A DNA stretch of 64,000 nt, from NCBI RefSeq assembly GCF_036634195.1, contig NZ_JAZIFY010000001.1, positions 4,226,501 to 4,290,500 on the forward strand. The letters run 5' to 3'. The DNA comes from Streptomyces sp. P9-A4 (lineage in GTDB: Bacteria; Actinomycetota; Actinomycetes; Streptomycetales; Streptomycetaceae). Shown here one piece after another: positions 24,649 through 33,074 of the stretch. The notes under the pieces are model-generated. The model was not told the origin of the DNA, searched no databases, and saw only the letters and a program-made list of their open reading frames with translations. A program made the translations under genes and the position numbers. Position 1 is the stretch's first letter, and every line of letters begins with the position of its first letter.

Positions 24649-24676
24649 TTGACTTGATACCCCCCAGGGGTATGGT
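24649..24676 (+). promoter_or_regulatory. Promoter with CsoR operator in the spacer
   Basis: TTGACT (24649-24654), 16 bases, TATGGT (24671-24676). The spacer is filled by ATACCCCCCAGGGGTAT (24657-24673), so CsoR would exclude RNA polymerase. It drives the His-rich protein gene. Confidence 0.75.
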
Positions 24677-24762
24677 GAAGTGCATCGGACAGCGCGACAC
24701 GCCCCCTCACGGCACGGCGCGCCGCACGGTCACCCACCCCACCCACGTACGGGAGAGCAGCC

Positions 24763-25761
24763 ATGAACACCGGAGTGAAGATCACTGCCTACGCCGCCGC
24801 GCTCGCCGCGACCTTCGGGGCCGCGTACGGGGTGGGCAAGGGCGTCGGCCCCGTCGAGGAGCCCGCGAAGGCCGAGCACGGCGACCACGCGTCCGCGCCC
24901 TCCGCCACCGAGAGCCCCGCCGCCGGCGGCCACGCCGGACACGAGGAGGCCGCGCCCTCCGGCGCCTCCGCCGCGAACCTCCCCGGCGGCCTCCAGGTCT
25001 CCGACGGCGGCTACACCCTCGCCCTGGAGACCCCCGTCACCACCCCGGGCCGCAGCGTCCTGAAGTTCTCCGTCAAGGACGCGGCGGGCAAGAAGGTCAC
25101 CGCCTTCACCACCGAGCACGGCAAGGAACTGCACTTCATCGTCGCCTCGCGCGACCTCAACACCTTCCGTCACCTGCACCCCGTGAAGGCGGCCGACGGC
25201 ACCTGGACGACCCCCGTCGACCTGCCCGCCGCCGGCGGCTACAAGGCCTTCGCCGACTTCAAGCCCGCCGCGCCCGGCGCCAAGGGCATCACGCTCGGCG
25301 CCGACCTCTCCGTCCCGGGGGCGTACGCGCCGAAGCCGCTGCCCGCCATCGCGCCGACCGCGGCCGTCGACGGCTACCAGGTCCGCCTCGGCGGCACCCT
25401 GGACCCCGGCAAGGCCGGCGAACTGCGGCTCACCGTCACCAAGGGCGGGAAGCCGGTCACCGACCTGGAGCCGTACCTCGGGGCGTACGGACACCTCGTG
25501 GCCCTCCGCGACGGCGACCTCGCCTACCTCCACGTGCACCCGAACGAGGGCGGCCCCGGCCCCGACGTCTCCTTCACGGCGACGGCACCGAGCGCGGGCA
25601 CGTACCGTCTGTTCCTGGACTTCCAGCACCAGGGCAAGGTGCGGACGGCGGCCTTCACCGTCACCGCGGGAGCGACGGGCGCACCGGGAACGACCACCAA
25701 GGCGCCCGTGACCCCGGCCGACGAGGCCACGCACGGTGCGGGAGACCACGCGCACGGCTAG
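24763..25761 (+). CDS. Copper-inducible His-rich extracytoplasmic protein
   Basis: 332 residues with one N-terminal hydrophobic segment (residues 7-24), followed by a His/Glu-rich linker with HGDHAS and GGHAGHEE. The body has two similar beta domains, each ending in a metal-type motif: LHFIVASRDLNTFRHLHPV and LVALRDGDLAYLHVHPNEG. The tail is again His-rich (HGAGDHAHG). This pattern is common in actinomycete proteins next to copper genes; it probably binds copper outside the membrane. GGGAGAGCAG precedes the ATG, and the promoter carries a CsoR site. Confidence 0.8.
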   Translation: MNTGVKITAYAAALAATFGAAYGVGKGVGPVEEPAKAEHGDHASAPSATESPAAGGHAGHEEAAPSGASAANLPGGLQVSDGGYTLALETPVTTPGRSVLKFSVKDAAGKKVTAFTTEHGKELHFIVASRDLNTFRHLHPVKAADGTWTTPVDLPAAGGYKAFADFKPAAPGAKGITLGADLSVPGAYAPKPLPAIAPTAAVDGYQVRLGGTLDPGKAGELRLTVTKGGKPVTDLEPYLGAYGHLVALRDGDLAYLHVHPNEGGPGPDVSFTATAPSAGTYRLFLDFQHQGKVRTAAFTVTAGATGAPGTTTKAPVTPADEATHGAGDHAHG

Positions 25762-25768
25762 TCTGGTC

Positions 25769-25784
25769 ATTGGACTAGACCTAT
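25769..25784. promoter_or_regulatory. dre-like (DasR-type) palindrome before cutC
   Basis: ATTGGACTAGACCTAT matches the DasR operator consensus at about 12 of 16 positions. TATAGC directly after it (25782-25787) could be the -10 element. It lies 29 bases before the cutC start. Confidence 0.4.
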
Positions 25785-25812
25785 AGCCGTCATTCATGGA
25801 GGAATGGGCTCG

Positions 25813-26502
25813 ATGAGCAACCGTGCAGTCCTTGAGGTGATCGCCCTCGACGAGGAAGACGCGGTCGCTGCCCAGACCGGTGGCGCCGACCGGCTCGAAC
25901 TCGTCACCGACATGGCGGCGGACGGACTCACCCCGTCCCGGACCGGCTTCGCCGTGATCCGCGCCGCCGTCGACATCCCGCTGCGCGTGATGCTCCGCCT
26001 CACCGACGGATTCGCGGCCGGAGACGTCGACGCGCTGGTCGGGCGAGCCCTGGAACTGCGCGAAGCCGGGGCGGACGAGTTCGTCCTCGGCTTCCTCACC
26101 CCCGACGGCGAGCCCGACCTCGTGGCCGTCGAGCGCCTCCTCGCCGCCCTCGACGGCGCCCGCTGGACCTTCCACCGGGCGATCGACCGCGCCGCCGACC
26201 GCGACGGCCTCCGCGAGCGCCTCGCCGACCTGCCCGGCCTCGACACCTACCTCACCGCCGGCGCCGCCACCGGCGTCGACGACGGCCTCGCCACCCTCAA
26301 GGCCGAGGCCGCCCGCGCGGGCGAGCCCGGCTACGAGGCGCGGATCCTCGTCGGCGGCGGCCTCCGCCTCGACCACCTCCCCGAACTCCGCGCGGCGGGC
26401 CTCGACGCCTTCCACATCGGCGGCGCGGCCCGCCCCCAGGGCTGGGCGGCCCCGGTCTCGGCGGACGCGGTACGGACGTGGCGGGAGGCGGTGGACGCGT
26501 AG
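25813..26502 (+). CDS. cutC: CutC family protein
   Basis: 229 residues of TIM-barrel type: LEVIALDEEDAVAAQTGGADRLELVTDMAADGLTPS, then VMLRLTDGF, FVLGFLTPDGEPD, WTFHRAIDRAAD and ILVGGGLRLDHLPEL are the CutC landmarks. GGAGG fits the ATG at 25813 better than the one nine bases earlier. CutC was linked to copper tolerance in early work, but its enzymatic role is unsettled. Here it directly follows a copper-induced gene. The dre-like site suggests aminosugar control instead or as well. Confidence 0.88.
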   Translation: MSNRAVLEVIALDEEDAVAAQTGGADRLELVTDMAADGLTPSRTGFAVIRAAVDIPLRVMLRLTDGFAAGDVDALVGRALELREAGADEFVLGFLTPDGEPDLVAVERLLAALDGARWTFHRAIDRAADRDGLRERLADLPGLDTYLTAGAATGVDDGLATLKAEAARAGEPGYEARILVGGGLRLDHLPELRAAGLDAFHIGGAARPQGWAAPVSADAVRTWREAVDA

Positions 26503-26550
26503 CGCCTGTCCGGCAGACCAGGGCCGGGGCGGGGGAGCGGGCGGGACTCG

Positions 26551-26608
26551 GGTACGGAGGCGGGGGCTCGCGTACGGACGCGGGGGCTCGCGTACGGAGG
26601 CGGGGGCG
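26551..26608. repeat. 20-bp tandem repeat, three copies
   Basis: CGTACGGAGGCGGGGGCTCG-type units start at 26551, 26571 and 26591 with two or three differences. The stretch 26503-26734 between cutC and the phosphotransferase has no gene. Confidence 0.7.
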
Positions 26609-26734
26609 CAACGCGCCTTTGGCGCACACGCGTTCACGGCCCCGGGCGCCTGCGGCCCCGGCCCCGCCCGCCCGCGCGCCCACCCCCTCGAAAACGCCTC
26701 GCCCCGCCTGCCCGCCGGTCGTTAACCTCCCCGC

Positions 26735-27640
26735 ATGGCAGCGACCGCGCGAGGAACCGACGGCCCGACCCCCGACACCGCACTCGTCGAACGGCTCGTC
26801 GCCGCCCGGTTTCCCGAGTGGGCCGGGCTCCCGGTGCGTGCCGTGCGCTCGGCCGGTACGGACAACGTGATGTTCCGGCTCGGTGACGACCTCGTCGTCC
26901 GGCTGCCCCGGGTCGCGTACGCCGCCCGCCACGTCGAGAAGGAACAGCGCTGGCTGCCCCTGCTCGCCCCGCACCTGCCCCTGGACGTCCCGGTCCCGGT
27001 GGGCCGCGCCGAGCCGAGCGACGCGTTCCCGATGCCCTGGTCGGTCTACCGCTGGCTCGACGGGGACGACACGTACGACGTCCCGCTCACCGACCTCGCC
27101 CACGCGGCCGTCGAGCTGGGCCGCTTCGGCGCCGCCCTGCGCGCCCTCGACGCGGGCGACGGGCCCACGTCCTTCCGGGGCGGCCCGGTCACCTCCTGGG
27201 AGGAGGGCAACCTGCCGTGGGCCGTCCGGGGCCTCGCCGCCGACGGCCTCGTCGACGCGGACCTCGCGACCGCCTCCTGGGAGGCGGTCCTCCGGCTCCC
27301 CCAGTGGGACGGCGCACCCGTCTGGGTGCACGGCGACCTGCTCCCCGGCAACCTGCTCGGCCGCGACGGCCGGCTCAGCGCCGTCATCGACTTCGGCGGC
27401 CTCGGCACGGGCGACCCGGCCTGCGACACGATGCCCGCCTGGACGCTGTTCACCGCCGACACCCGCCCCCTCTTCCGGGAGGCGGCCCGCGTCGACGACG
27501 CGACCTGGGAACGCGGGCGGGGCTGGGCGCTCGCCTGGGGCCTGGTCACCGAGCAGTACTACCGCGACACGAACCCGGTACTGGCGACGGTCGCCCGCCG
27601 CACCCGCACCGAGGCCCTCGCCGAGTACGCGAAGCTCTGA
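26735..27640 (+). CDS. Aminoglycoside phosphotransferase-family kinase
   Basis: 301 residues with the APH/choline-kinase fold. The catalytic loop VHGDLLPGNLL and the metal site VIDFGGLGTGDPACD are present. The N-lobe shows RAVRSAGTDNVMFRLGDDLVVRLPR. These enzymes phosphorylate small molecules, including aminoglycosides, macrolides or hydroxy-urea compounds. The sequence alone does not show whether it gives resistance. It is a single gene ending in a run of hairpin repeats. Confidence 0.88.
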   Translation: MAATARGTDGPTPDTALVERLVAARFPEWAGLPVRAVRSAGTDNVMFRLGDDLVVRLPRVAYAARHVEKEQRWLPLLAPHLPLDVPVPVGRAEPSDAFPMPWSVYRWLDGDDTYDVPLTDLAHAAVELGRFGAALRALDAGDGPTSFRGGPVTSWEEGNLPWAVRGLAADGLVDADLATASWEAVLRLPQWDGAPVWVHGDLLPGNLLGRDGRLSAVIDFGGLGTGDPACDTMPAWTLFTADTRPLFREAARVDDATWERGRGWALAWGLVTEQYYRDTNPVLATVARRTRTEALAEYAKL

Positions 27641-27708
27641 CCCGACCCTGTCAGGGTCCCGACCCTGTCAGGGTCCCGACCCCGTCAGGGTCCCGACCCC
27701 GTCAGGGG
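27641..27708. repeat. Four tandem 17-bp hairpin units between convergent genes
   Basis: CCCGACCCTGTCAGGGT is repeated four times without spacers; units 3 and 4 read CCCCGTC. Each unit folds as ACCCTGTCAGGGT, a compact hairpin. The array fills exactly the gap between the phosphotransferase stop and the DHFR-like stop, so it most likely serves as a multi-hairpin bidirectional terminator. Confidence 0.8.
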
Positions 27709-28281
27709 TCAGCGGACGACGTCGAAGACGTTCTTCTGCATGCCGTTCGCGTACACCTCGTGCTCGACCAGCTTCAGCTTCTGCGTGTCCTTGTCCGTCG
27801 CGCTGAACAGCCGCTTGCCCGCACCGAGGAGCAGCGGGAAGACCAGCAGGTTGTACCGGTCGATCAGCCCGGCGTCCGAGAGCGAGCGGCCCAGCGACGC
27901 GCTGCCGTGCATGATGATCGGGCCGCCCTCGGTCTCCTTCAGCGCGGCGACCTCGTCGAGCGAGCGCAGGATCGTGATCTCGCCCCAGTTGTCCACGAGG
28001 TCGTCCTCGGTGAGCGTGGTCGACACCACGTACTTCGGCATCGCCTTGTAGTCCGCGAAGTCCTCCATGTCGGGCCAGACGGCGCTGAAGGCCTCGTAGC
28101 TGGCCCGCCCGAGCAGCATCGCGGTGGCCTCCTGCTGCTCCTGGCCCTTGAGGGCGTACGCCTCCGGCAGGAACTCCATGTCCTTGAAGGTCCAGCCCGC
28201 GTTGCGGTAGCCGGTCTCGCCGCCGGGAGCCTCCACGACACCGTCGAGCGAGACGAAGGCGGAGCTGATCAGGGTGCGCAT
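27709..28281 (-). CDS. Dihydrofolate reductase-family (RibD-C domain) protein
   Basis: 190 residues from the ATG giving MRTLISSAFVSLDGVVEAPGG, with GGGAGA upstream; 14 extra codons upstream are open but poor. The motifs LLGRASYEAFSAVWP, KYVVSTTL, GGPIIMHGSASLGRSL and RYNLLVFPLLLGAGKRLF define the RibD C-terminal/DHFR-like fold. It probably is an NADPH-dependent reductase of unknown substrate, not the essential DHFR. Confidence 0.85.
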   Translation of the reverse strand: MRTLISSAFVSLDGVVEAPGGETGYRNAGWTFKDMEFLPEAYALKGQEQQEATAMLLGRASYEAFSAVWPDMEDFADYKAMPKYVVSTTLTEDDLVDNWGEITILRSLDEVAALKETEGGPIIMHGSASLGRSLSDAGLIDRYNLLVFPLLLGAGKRLFSATDKDTQKLKLVEHEVYANGMQKNVFDVVR

Positions 28282-28359
28282 CTGGGGTCTCCCGTGAGGT
28301 TCGTGACTGGTGCTCAGCAGCACCGACTACAACCTATAGACGGGGGAACGCGCCGGAAC

Positions 28360-28806
28360 TCATCGGTCGTGTCCGAGGTCGTGTCCGGCCGGATCGGCGA
28401 CGAGTTCCACCTCGAACCCGTCGGCGTTCTCCAGGTAGGCCGCGTAGACGCCCTCGCCCCCGGCGTACGGGTGCCGGTCCGCGAACAGCAGCCGCCAGCC
28501 GTGCGCCGGCGCCTCGGCGGCCAGCGCGTCGACGGCGGCCCGGTCCCCGGCGTGGAACGCCAGGTGGTTCAGGCCGGGCCGCAGCCGGTCGTGCCGGTCC
28601 GACGTACGGGCGGACGACCGCTCGACGACCAGGTAGCAGGAGCCGAGCGCCCAGCTCCGGCCGCCCTCCCACCGCTGGAACGGCGCGTACCCGAGCGCGC
28701 CGAGCAGCCACCCGAAACTCTCCTCCGCGTGCTCCAGGTCCCCCACCCACACCTCGACGTGATGCAGGGACCCGACGGCGCCGGGCGCGGGCGCCGAGCC
28801 GCTCAC
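28360..28806 (-). CDS. VOC (glyoxalase/bleomycin-resistance) family protein
   Basis: 148 residues. Two beta-alpha-beta-beta-beta modules: GSLHHVEVWVGDLEHAEESFGWLLGALGY with a metal-ligand His, then LNHLAFHAGDRAAVDAL and GVYAAYLENADGFEVELV with the closing Glu. The GTG start overlaps the stop of the helicase gene (GTGA), so the two are translationally coupled. Ring-cleavage, glyoxalase or binding functions all occur in this fold, and none can be chosen. Confidence 0.85.
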   Translation of the reverse strand: MSGSAPAPGAVGSLHHVEVWVGDLEHAEESFGWLLGALGYAPFQRWEGGRSWALGSCYLVVERSSARTSDRHDRLRPGLNHLAFHAGDRAAVDALAAEAPAHGWRLLFADRHPYAGGEGVYAAYLENADGFEVELVADPAGHDLGHDR

Positions 28807-30824
28807 AGCGCGCCCAACTGGTGCGGAACGGGCGCGGAGTGAACGACCGCCAGCCCCGACACCGCACGCGTCAGCGCCACGTACAGCCGCCGCAGGCCCG
28901 TCCGCTCGTCCGGTTCGCCGTCGACGACCGCCGCCGGCTCGTCCAGGACCACGTAGTCGTACTCCAGACCCTTCGCGAGCGAGGCCGGCACCAGCGTCAG
29001 CCGGGACTCCGCGGTCGTCTCCTCACCGGGGGAGAGGTACGCGAGACCGGCGGCCGTCAGCGCCTCCGCGAGCGGCGCGATCCGCGCGTCGGCGGCGATC
29101 AGACCGATCGAGCCCTCGTGCGCCAGCGCCTCGGCGCAGGCCGCGACGACCTCCGCGTCCAGCGCGTCCGTGTGCCGTACCTCCAGCGCACCGGGGTTCT
29201 CCCGCACCGACTCGACCGCAGCGAGCCCCGGCGACATGAACGGAAGCAGCCGAGAGGCGTACGCGATCACCTCGCGCGGCACACGGAAACCGGCCGTCAG
29301 CTCCTCCACCAGCGCCTCCGGCTTCCCCAGATGCCCCAGCGCCTGCGCCCAGCTCTCCGTCGCCCAGGGCGTCGTGCCCTGCGCCAGGTCGCCGAGGACC
29401 GTCGCCGAACCGGTCGTGCAGCGCCGGCCCACCGCCCGGTACTGCATCGGCGACAGGTCCTGCGCCTCGTCGAGGACCACATGTCCGAGCGAGTGCGTCC
29501 GCTCCACGAGGTCCCGCGCCTCGTCGACGAGGACCGCGTCCGCCGCCGACCACTTCGCCGTCTTCACGCTGCGCGCGGGCTTCGCCCACAGCAGCAGCTT
29601 CCGCTCGTCCTCGGTGAGCAGCCCCTCGGCGTGCTCCGCCAGGAACTCCGCGTCGCCCAGCAGCCGCAGCACCAGCTTCGCGGGGTCCACCGCGGGCCAG
29701 CACGCCTTCACGACCGCCTTCACCGCCGGGTTCCGGGCGACGGCGTTCTGCACCCGGTCGTCGGGCGCCTCGCCCGCCTCCTCCATACGGACCAGGACGG
29801 CGTGCGCGATGCGCTGCGGCAGCGCCTCGTGGGCGGCCCCGTACCGGATGTCCCGGTCCAGCAGCTCCCGCACCATCTCCTCGATCTCGTACGCGGGCAC
29901 CCGCCAGCGGCGCGAGCCGCGCACCACCATCAGGGGCTCCTTCGGCAGCGCCACGTGCGAGCGCAGCGCCCGGCGCAGCAGCTCCGCCATCCGGGCGTCG
30001 CCCTTGACGACCGCCGTCGCCGCCTCGTCCGTCCCCCGCACCTCGACGTGCGCGACGAGGCCGTCGACGGTCGCCTGCTTCACCTCCAGCTCACCCAGGG
30101 CGGGCAGCACCTGCTCGATGTACTGGAGGAAGGACCGGTTCGGCCCGATGACCAGGGTGCCGGTGCGGGCGAGCCGCTCCCGGTGCGCGTAGAGGAGGTA
30201 CGCGACACGGTGCAGGCCGACGGCCGTCTTGCCCGTGCCGGGGCCTCCCTGCACGCAGACCGTCCCCGACAGGTCGGAGCGGACGATCCCGTCCTGCTCC
30301 GGCTGGATCGTGGCGACGATGTCGCGCATGGGGCCGACGCGGGGCCGCTCGATCTCGGTCTGGAGCAGCCGGCTGGTCCGCTCCAGCTCGTCCGGGTCGG
30401 AGAGGTGCTCGTCCTCGTACGCGGTGAGGTCGCCGCCCGTGTAACCGAAGCGGCGCCGCAGGCCGACGTCCTGCGGGTCCTTCCGCGAGGCCTGGTAGTA
30501 CGGCTGCGAGACCGGCGCGCGCCAGTCGATCACCATCGGGTCGCCGTTGGCGTCGTGGACGTGCCGCCGCCCGATGTAGAAGCGCTGGCCCTCCTGCGTG
30601 GTGTGCAGGTAGTCGAGCCGCCCGAAGAACAGCGGCGTGTGGGAGAGGTCGGCCAGCGCCTTGATCCGGTCCTCGATCTGCCGGCCGAGGACGAGGGAGT
30701 TCACCCAGTTCGCCGTGACGTCCTTGATGTCGAGCGCCTCCACGTCCTCGCGCATCGCGCGCAGGGCGGCGCGGGACGAGGCCAGATGGGCGCGCTCACG
30801 CGCGAGCGGGTCGGATGCGGACAC
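28803..30824 (-). CDS. helR: UvrD-type helicase of the HelD/HelR family
   Basis: 673 residues from a GTG with GGAGG upstream; the longer open frame lacks coding character. N-terminal coiled region (ARERAHLASSRAALRAMREDVEAL), then FFGRLDYLHTTQEGQRFYIGRRHV and IDWRAPVSQPYYQAS, landmarks of HelD-like RNA polymerase recycling factors. Walker A is GGPGTGKTA, Walker B/DEAQDLSPMQYR follows, and the UvrD C-domain ends in RRLYVALTRAVSGLAVVHS. In related species HelR frees RNA polymerase from rifamycin. I saw no rifamycin-associated element upstream. The symbol is given by resemblance only. Confidence 0.8.
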   Translation of the reverse strand: MSASDPLARERAHLASSRAALRAMREDVEALDIKDVTANWVNSLVLGRQIEDRIKALADLSHTPLFFGRLDYLHTTQEGQRFYIGRRHVHDANGDPMVIDWRAPVSQPYYQASRKDPQDVGLRRRFGYTGGDLTAYEDEHLSDPDELERTSRLLQTEIERPRVGPMRDIVATIQPEQDGIVRSDLSGTVCVQGGPGTGKTAVGLHRVAYLLYAHRERLARTGTLVIGPNRSFLQYIEQVLPALGELEVKQATVDGLVAHVEVRGTDEAATAVVKGDARMAELLRRALRSHVALPKEPLMVVRGSRRWRVPAYEIEEMVRELLDRDIRYGAAHEALPQRIAHAVLVRMEEAGEAPDDRVQNAVARNPAVKAVVKACWPAVDPAKLVLRLLGDAEFLAEHAEGLLTEDERKLLLWAKPARSVKTAKWSAADAVLVDEARDLVERTHSLGHVVLDEAQDLSPMQYRAVGRRCTTGSATVLGDLAQGTTPWATESWAQALGHLGKPEALVEELTAGFRVPREVIAYASRLLPFMSPGLAAVESVRENPGALEVRHTDALDAEVVAACAEALAHEGSIGLIAADARIAPLAEALTAAGLAYLSPGEETTAESRLTLVPASLAKGLEYDYVVLDEPAAVVDGEPDERTGLRRLYVALTRAVSGLAVVHSAPVPHQLGAL

Positions 30825-30972
30825 AGTGAGGCCTCCGGGCAGGTGGATACGCGGACACGACAAGGTGGCCGCCGGTTTCCGACCGGACGGCGGCGCTCCA
30901 CGAACGGGAAGCGGGGAAGCCGAGAAGTCTAACGCCGGGCGGAGGCCCCGGCGAACCGCGTTTTCGCCCCCG

Positions 30973-30994
30973 GGACCCCTAGGGGAAGGGGTCC
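30973..30994 (-). promoter_or_regulatory. Perfect hairpin in the helR-like leader
   Basis: GGACCCCT (30973-30980) pairs with AGGGGTCC (30987-30994) over a six-base loop, about 150 bases upstream of the GTG. It could be an attenuator or simply structure in a leader. Confidence 0.3.
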
Positions 30995-31064
30995 GACGTG
31001 CGGGGGACCCCGATTCCACCCCCAGGGCGATGTGTTCTCAATGTCCGGATTCGATGATGGAGGC

Positions 31065-31253
31065 ATGACCGCGACGACCTTCACCCTCGTGACCACCGTC
31101 CCCCGCCCCCGCGTCCACACCCTGGGCACGGCGCTGCGCGCGATACGCGCCTTCGGCGGCGCGGCGGCCGCGGTCACCCTTCTCGGCGACTACGGCCCAC
31201 CGCGGTCCGGCGTCAGGAACCCACGACCTGAGTACGCGCCGGGCCCGGACTGA
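31065..31253 (+). CDS. Small hypothetical protein, 62 aa
   Basis: Begins MTATTFTLVTTVPRPRVHTLG, continues TALRAIRAFGGAAAAVTLLGDY. The hydrophobic helix and LLGDYG ending look like a family of short proteins I associate with actinomycete chromosomes, but I cannot name it. GGAGG is only one base from the ATG, too close to be ideal; earlier ATGs at 31032 and 31041 are in frame. Confidence 0.45.
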   Translation: MTATTFTLVTTVPRPRVHTLGTALRAIRAFGGAAAAVTLLGDYGPPRSGVRNPRPEYAPGPD

Positions 31254-31386
31254 GTACGCGCACGGCTGTCGGCGCCGGGGAGCGCTGATGCGATCGCAGC
31301 ATGACGACGAAGCCCGCCGCGACCACCGACACCGCGACCACCGACACCGCGACCACCGGCACCAGCACCCGCGCCCTCCGCTTCAC
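31213..31386 (-). CDS. Possible small membrane peptide, 57 aa
   Basis: From a GTG: VKRRARVLVPVVAVSVVAV and onward is a basic start followed by one long hydrophobic helix, then a polar tail. The DNA holds three near copies of a 15-base unit (GCGACCACCGACACC on the plus strand) that encode the VVAVS repeat. It overlaps the forward small gene by 41 bases and lies just after the XPB stop. No ribosome binding site is clear. Weak call. Confidence 0.25.
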   Translation of the reverse strand: MKRRARVLVPVVAVSVVAVSVVAAGFVVMLRSHQRSPAPTAVRVLSPGPARTQVVGS

Positions 31387-31409
31387 CGCCGCCGGCGGAT
31401 TCCTCACCC

Positions 31410-33047
31410 CTACGGCGCGAGCAGCTCGTCCGCGTCGACGATCCGGTACGCGTACCCCTGCTCGGCCAGGAACCGCTGCCGGTGCGCGGCGAAGTCCTGG
31501 TCGATGGTGTCGCGGGCGACGACCGAGTAGAAGTGCGCCTGGTGGCCGTCGGCCTTCGGCCGGAGCACGCGGCCGAGGCGCTGCGCCTCCTCCTGGCGGG
31601 AGCCGAAGGTGCCGGACACCTGGATGGCGACGGTGGCCTCGGGCAGGTCGATGGAGAAGTTGGCGACCTTCGACACGACGAGGACGCTGATCTCGCCGGT
31701 CCGGAAGGCGTCGAAGAGCTTCTCGCGCTGGGCGTTCGGGGTCTCGCCCTTGATGACGGGGGCGTCGAGGTGCTCGCCCAGCTCGTCGAGCTGGTCGATG
31801 TACTGCCCGATGACGAGGATCTGCTGCCCCTCGAACTTCTTCACCAGCGCCTCGGTGACCTTCCGCTTGGTCGCCGTGGTGGCGCAGAAGCGGTACTTCT
31901 CCTCGGCCTCGGCGGTCGCGTAGGCGAGCCGCTCGGAATCGGTCAGGTTGACCCGGACCTCGACGCAGTCGGCGGGCGCGATGTAGCCCTGCGCCTCGAT
32001 CTCCTTCCAGGGCGCGTCGAACCGCTTGGGCCCGATGAGGGAGAAGACGTCGGACTCGCGCCCGTCCTCGCGGACGAGGGTGGCGGTCAGCCCGAGCCGC
32101 CGCCGGGCCTGGAGGTCGGCGGTGAACTTGAAGACGGGCGCGGGAAGCAGATGGACCTCGTCGTAGACGATGAGTCCCCAGTCCCGGGAGTCGAACAGCT
32201 CCAGGTGCGGGTAGACGCCCTTCCGCTTGGTGGTGAGCACCTGGTACGTGGCGATGGTGACCGGCCGGATCTCCTTCTTCGTACCGCTGTACTCGCCGAT
32301 CTCGTCCTCGGTCAGCGAGGTGCGCTTCACCAGCTCGCTCTTCCACTGGCGGGCGGAGACGGTGTTGGTCACGAGGATGAGGGTGGTCGCCTTGGCCTGG
32401 GCCATCGCACCGGCTCCGACCAGCGTCTTCCCGGCGCCGCAGGGCAGTACGACCACACCGGAGCCACCGTGCCAGAAGCCCTCGACGGCCTGCTTCTGGT
32501 ACGGCCGCAGGGACCAGCCGTCCTCGGCGAGATCGATCCGGTGGGCCTCGCCGTCGACGTACCCGGCGAGGTCCTCGGCGGGCCAGCCCAGCTTGAGCAG
32601 CGTCTGCTTGATCTGCCCGCGCTCGGAGGGGTGCACGACGACGGTGTCGGCGTCGATCCGCTCCCCGACCAGCGGCTGCACCTTCCGCGACCGCAGGATC
32701 TCCTCGAGGACGGGCCGGTCGGTGCTGGTCAGGACGAGCCCGTGGGTGGGGTGCTTGGACAGGGTGAGCCGCCCGTAGCGGGCCATGGTCTCGGCGATGT
32801 CGACGAGCAGCGCGTGCGGCACGGGGTAGCGGGAGTACTCGACGAGCGCGTCGACGACCTGCTCGGCATCGTGCCCGGCGGCCCGCGCGTTCCACAGCCC
32901 GAGGGGCGTCACCCGGTAGGTGTGAATGTGCTCAGGAGCCCGCTCCAGCTCGGCGAAGGGCGCGATGACCCGCCGACACGCCTCGGCAAGCTCGTGGTCG
33001 ACCTCCAGGAGCAGCGTCTTGTCACTCTGGACGATCAGGCAGGACAC
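31410..33047 (-). CDS. XPB-family DNA repair helicase with element-derived start
   Basis: 545 residues. SF2 motifs: LPCGAGKTLVG (Walker A), VYDEVHLL (DEVH), GLTATLVRED and QRLGRVLRP (motif VI), with the N-terminal LLLEVDHELAEACRR domain and C-terminal RIVDADELLAP typical of actinobacterial XPB. The GTG start has GGAGG five bases upstream. The first residues MSC-LIVQSDKT replace the native MNGP-LIVQS, which remains stranded at 44788. So the gene was cut at codons 5-8 by element 1 and now uses the start and ribosome binding site supplied by the element. Its promoter must also be new. Confidence 0.9.
   Translation of the reverse strand: MSCLIVQSDKTLLLEVDHELAEACRRVIAPFAELERAPEHIHTYRVTPLGLWNARAAGHDAEQVVDALVEYSRYPVPHALLVDIAETMARYGRLTLSKHPTHGLVLTSTDRPVLEEILRSRKVQPLVGERIDADTVVVHPSERGQIKQTLLKLGWPAEDLAGYVDGEAHRIDLAEDGWSLRPYQKQAVEGFWHGGSGVVVLPCGAGKTLVGAGAMAQAKATTLILVTNTVSARQWKSELVKRTSLTEDEIGEYSGTKKEIRPVTIATYQVLTTKRKGVYPHLELFDSRDWGLIVYDEVHLLPAPVFKFTADLQARRRLGLTATLVREDGRESDVFSLIGPKRFDAPWKEIEAQGYIAPADCVEVRVNLTDSERLAYATAEAEEKYRFCATTATKRKVTEALVKKFEGQQILVIGQYIDQLDELGEHLDAPVIKGETPNAQREKLFDAFRTGEISVLVVSKVANFSIDLPEATVAIQVSGTFGSRQEEAQRLGRVLRPKADGHQAHFYSVVARDTIDQDFAAHRQRFLAEQGYAYRIVDADELLAP
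33028..33035. other. attL core of element 1
   Basis: TGGACGAT. To the left the XPB coding sequence continues; to the right begins the element arm CAGGCAGGACACACATACCT, which supplies the new GTG and GGAGG of XPB. Confidence 0.85.
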
Positions 33048-33062
33048 ACATACCTCCAGCGA

Positions 33063-33068
33063 TAGGAT
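33063..33068 (+). promoter_or_regulatory. -10 element for a leaderless integrase transcript
   Basis: TAGGAT ends six bases before the integrase GTG, so transcription would start at or next to the start codon. Only 27 bases separate this GTG from the divergent XPB GTG. The -35 region would fall in the attachment-site arm, so excision could alter the promoter. Confidence 0.45.
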
Positions 33069-33074
33069 CGTGTT

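Noticed and set aside
27641..27708. CRISPR-like repeat
   Set aside because: Units are contiguous with no spacers and are self-complementary.
28821..30932. Open frame of 703 codons on the plus strand
   Set aside because: Antisense to the HelR-like gene, Arg/Leu/Val-rich without motifs.
30825..31064. Rifamycin-associated element before the HelR-like gene
   Set aside because: The expected inverted motif was not found; only a GGACCCCT/AGGGGTCC hairpin is present.
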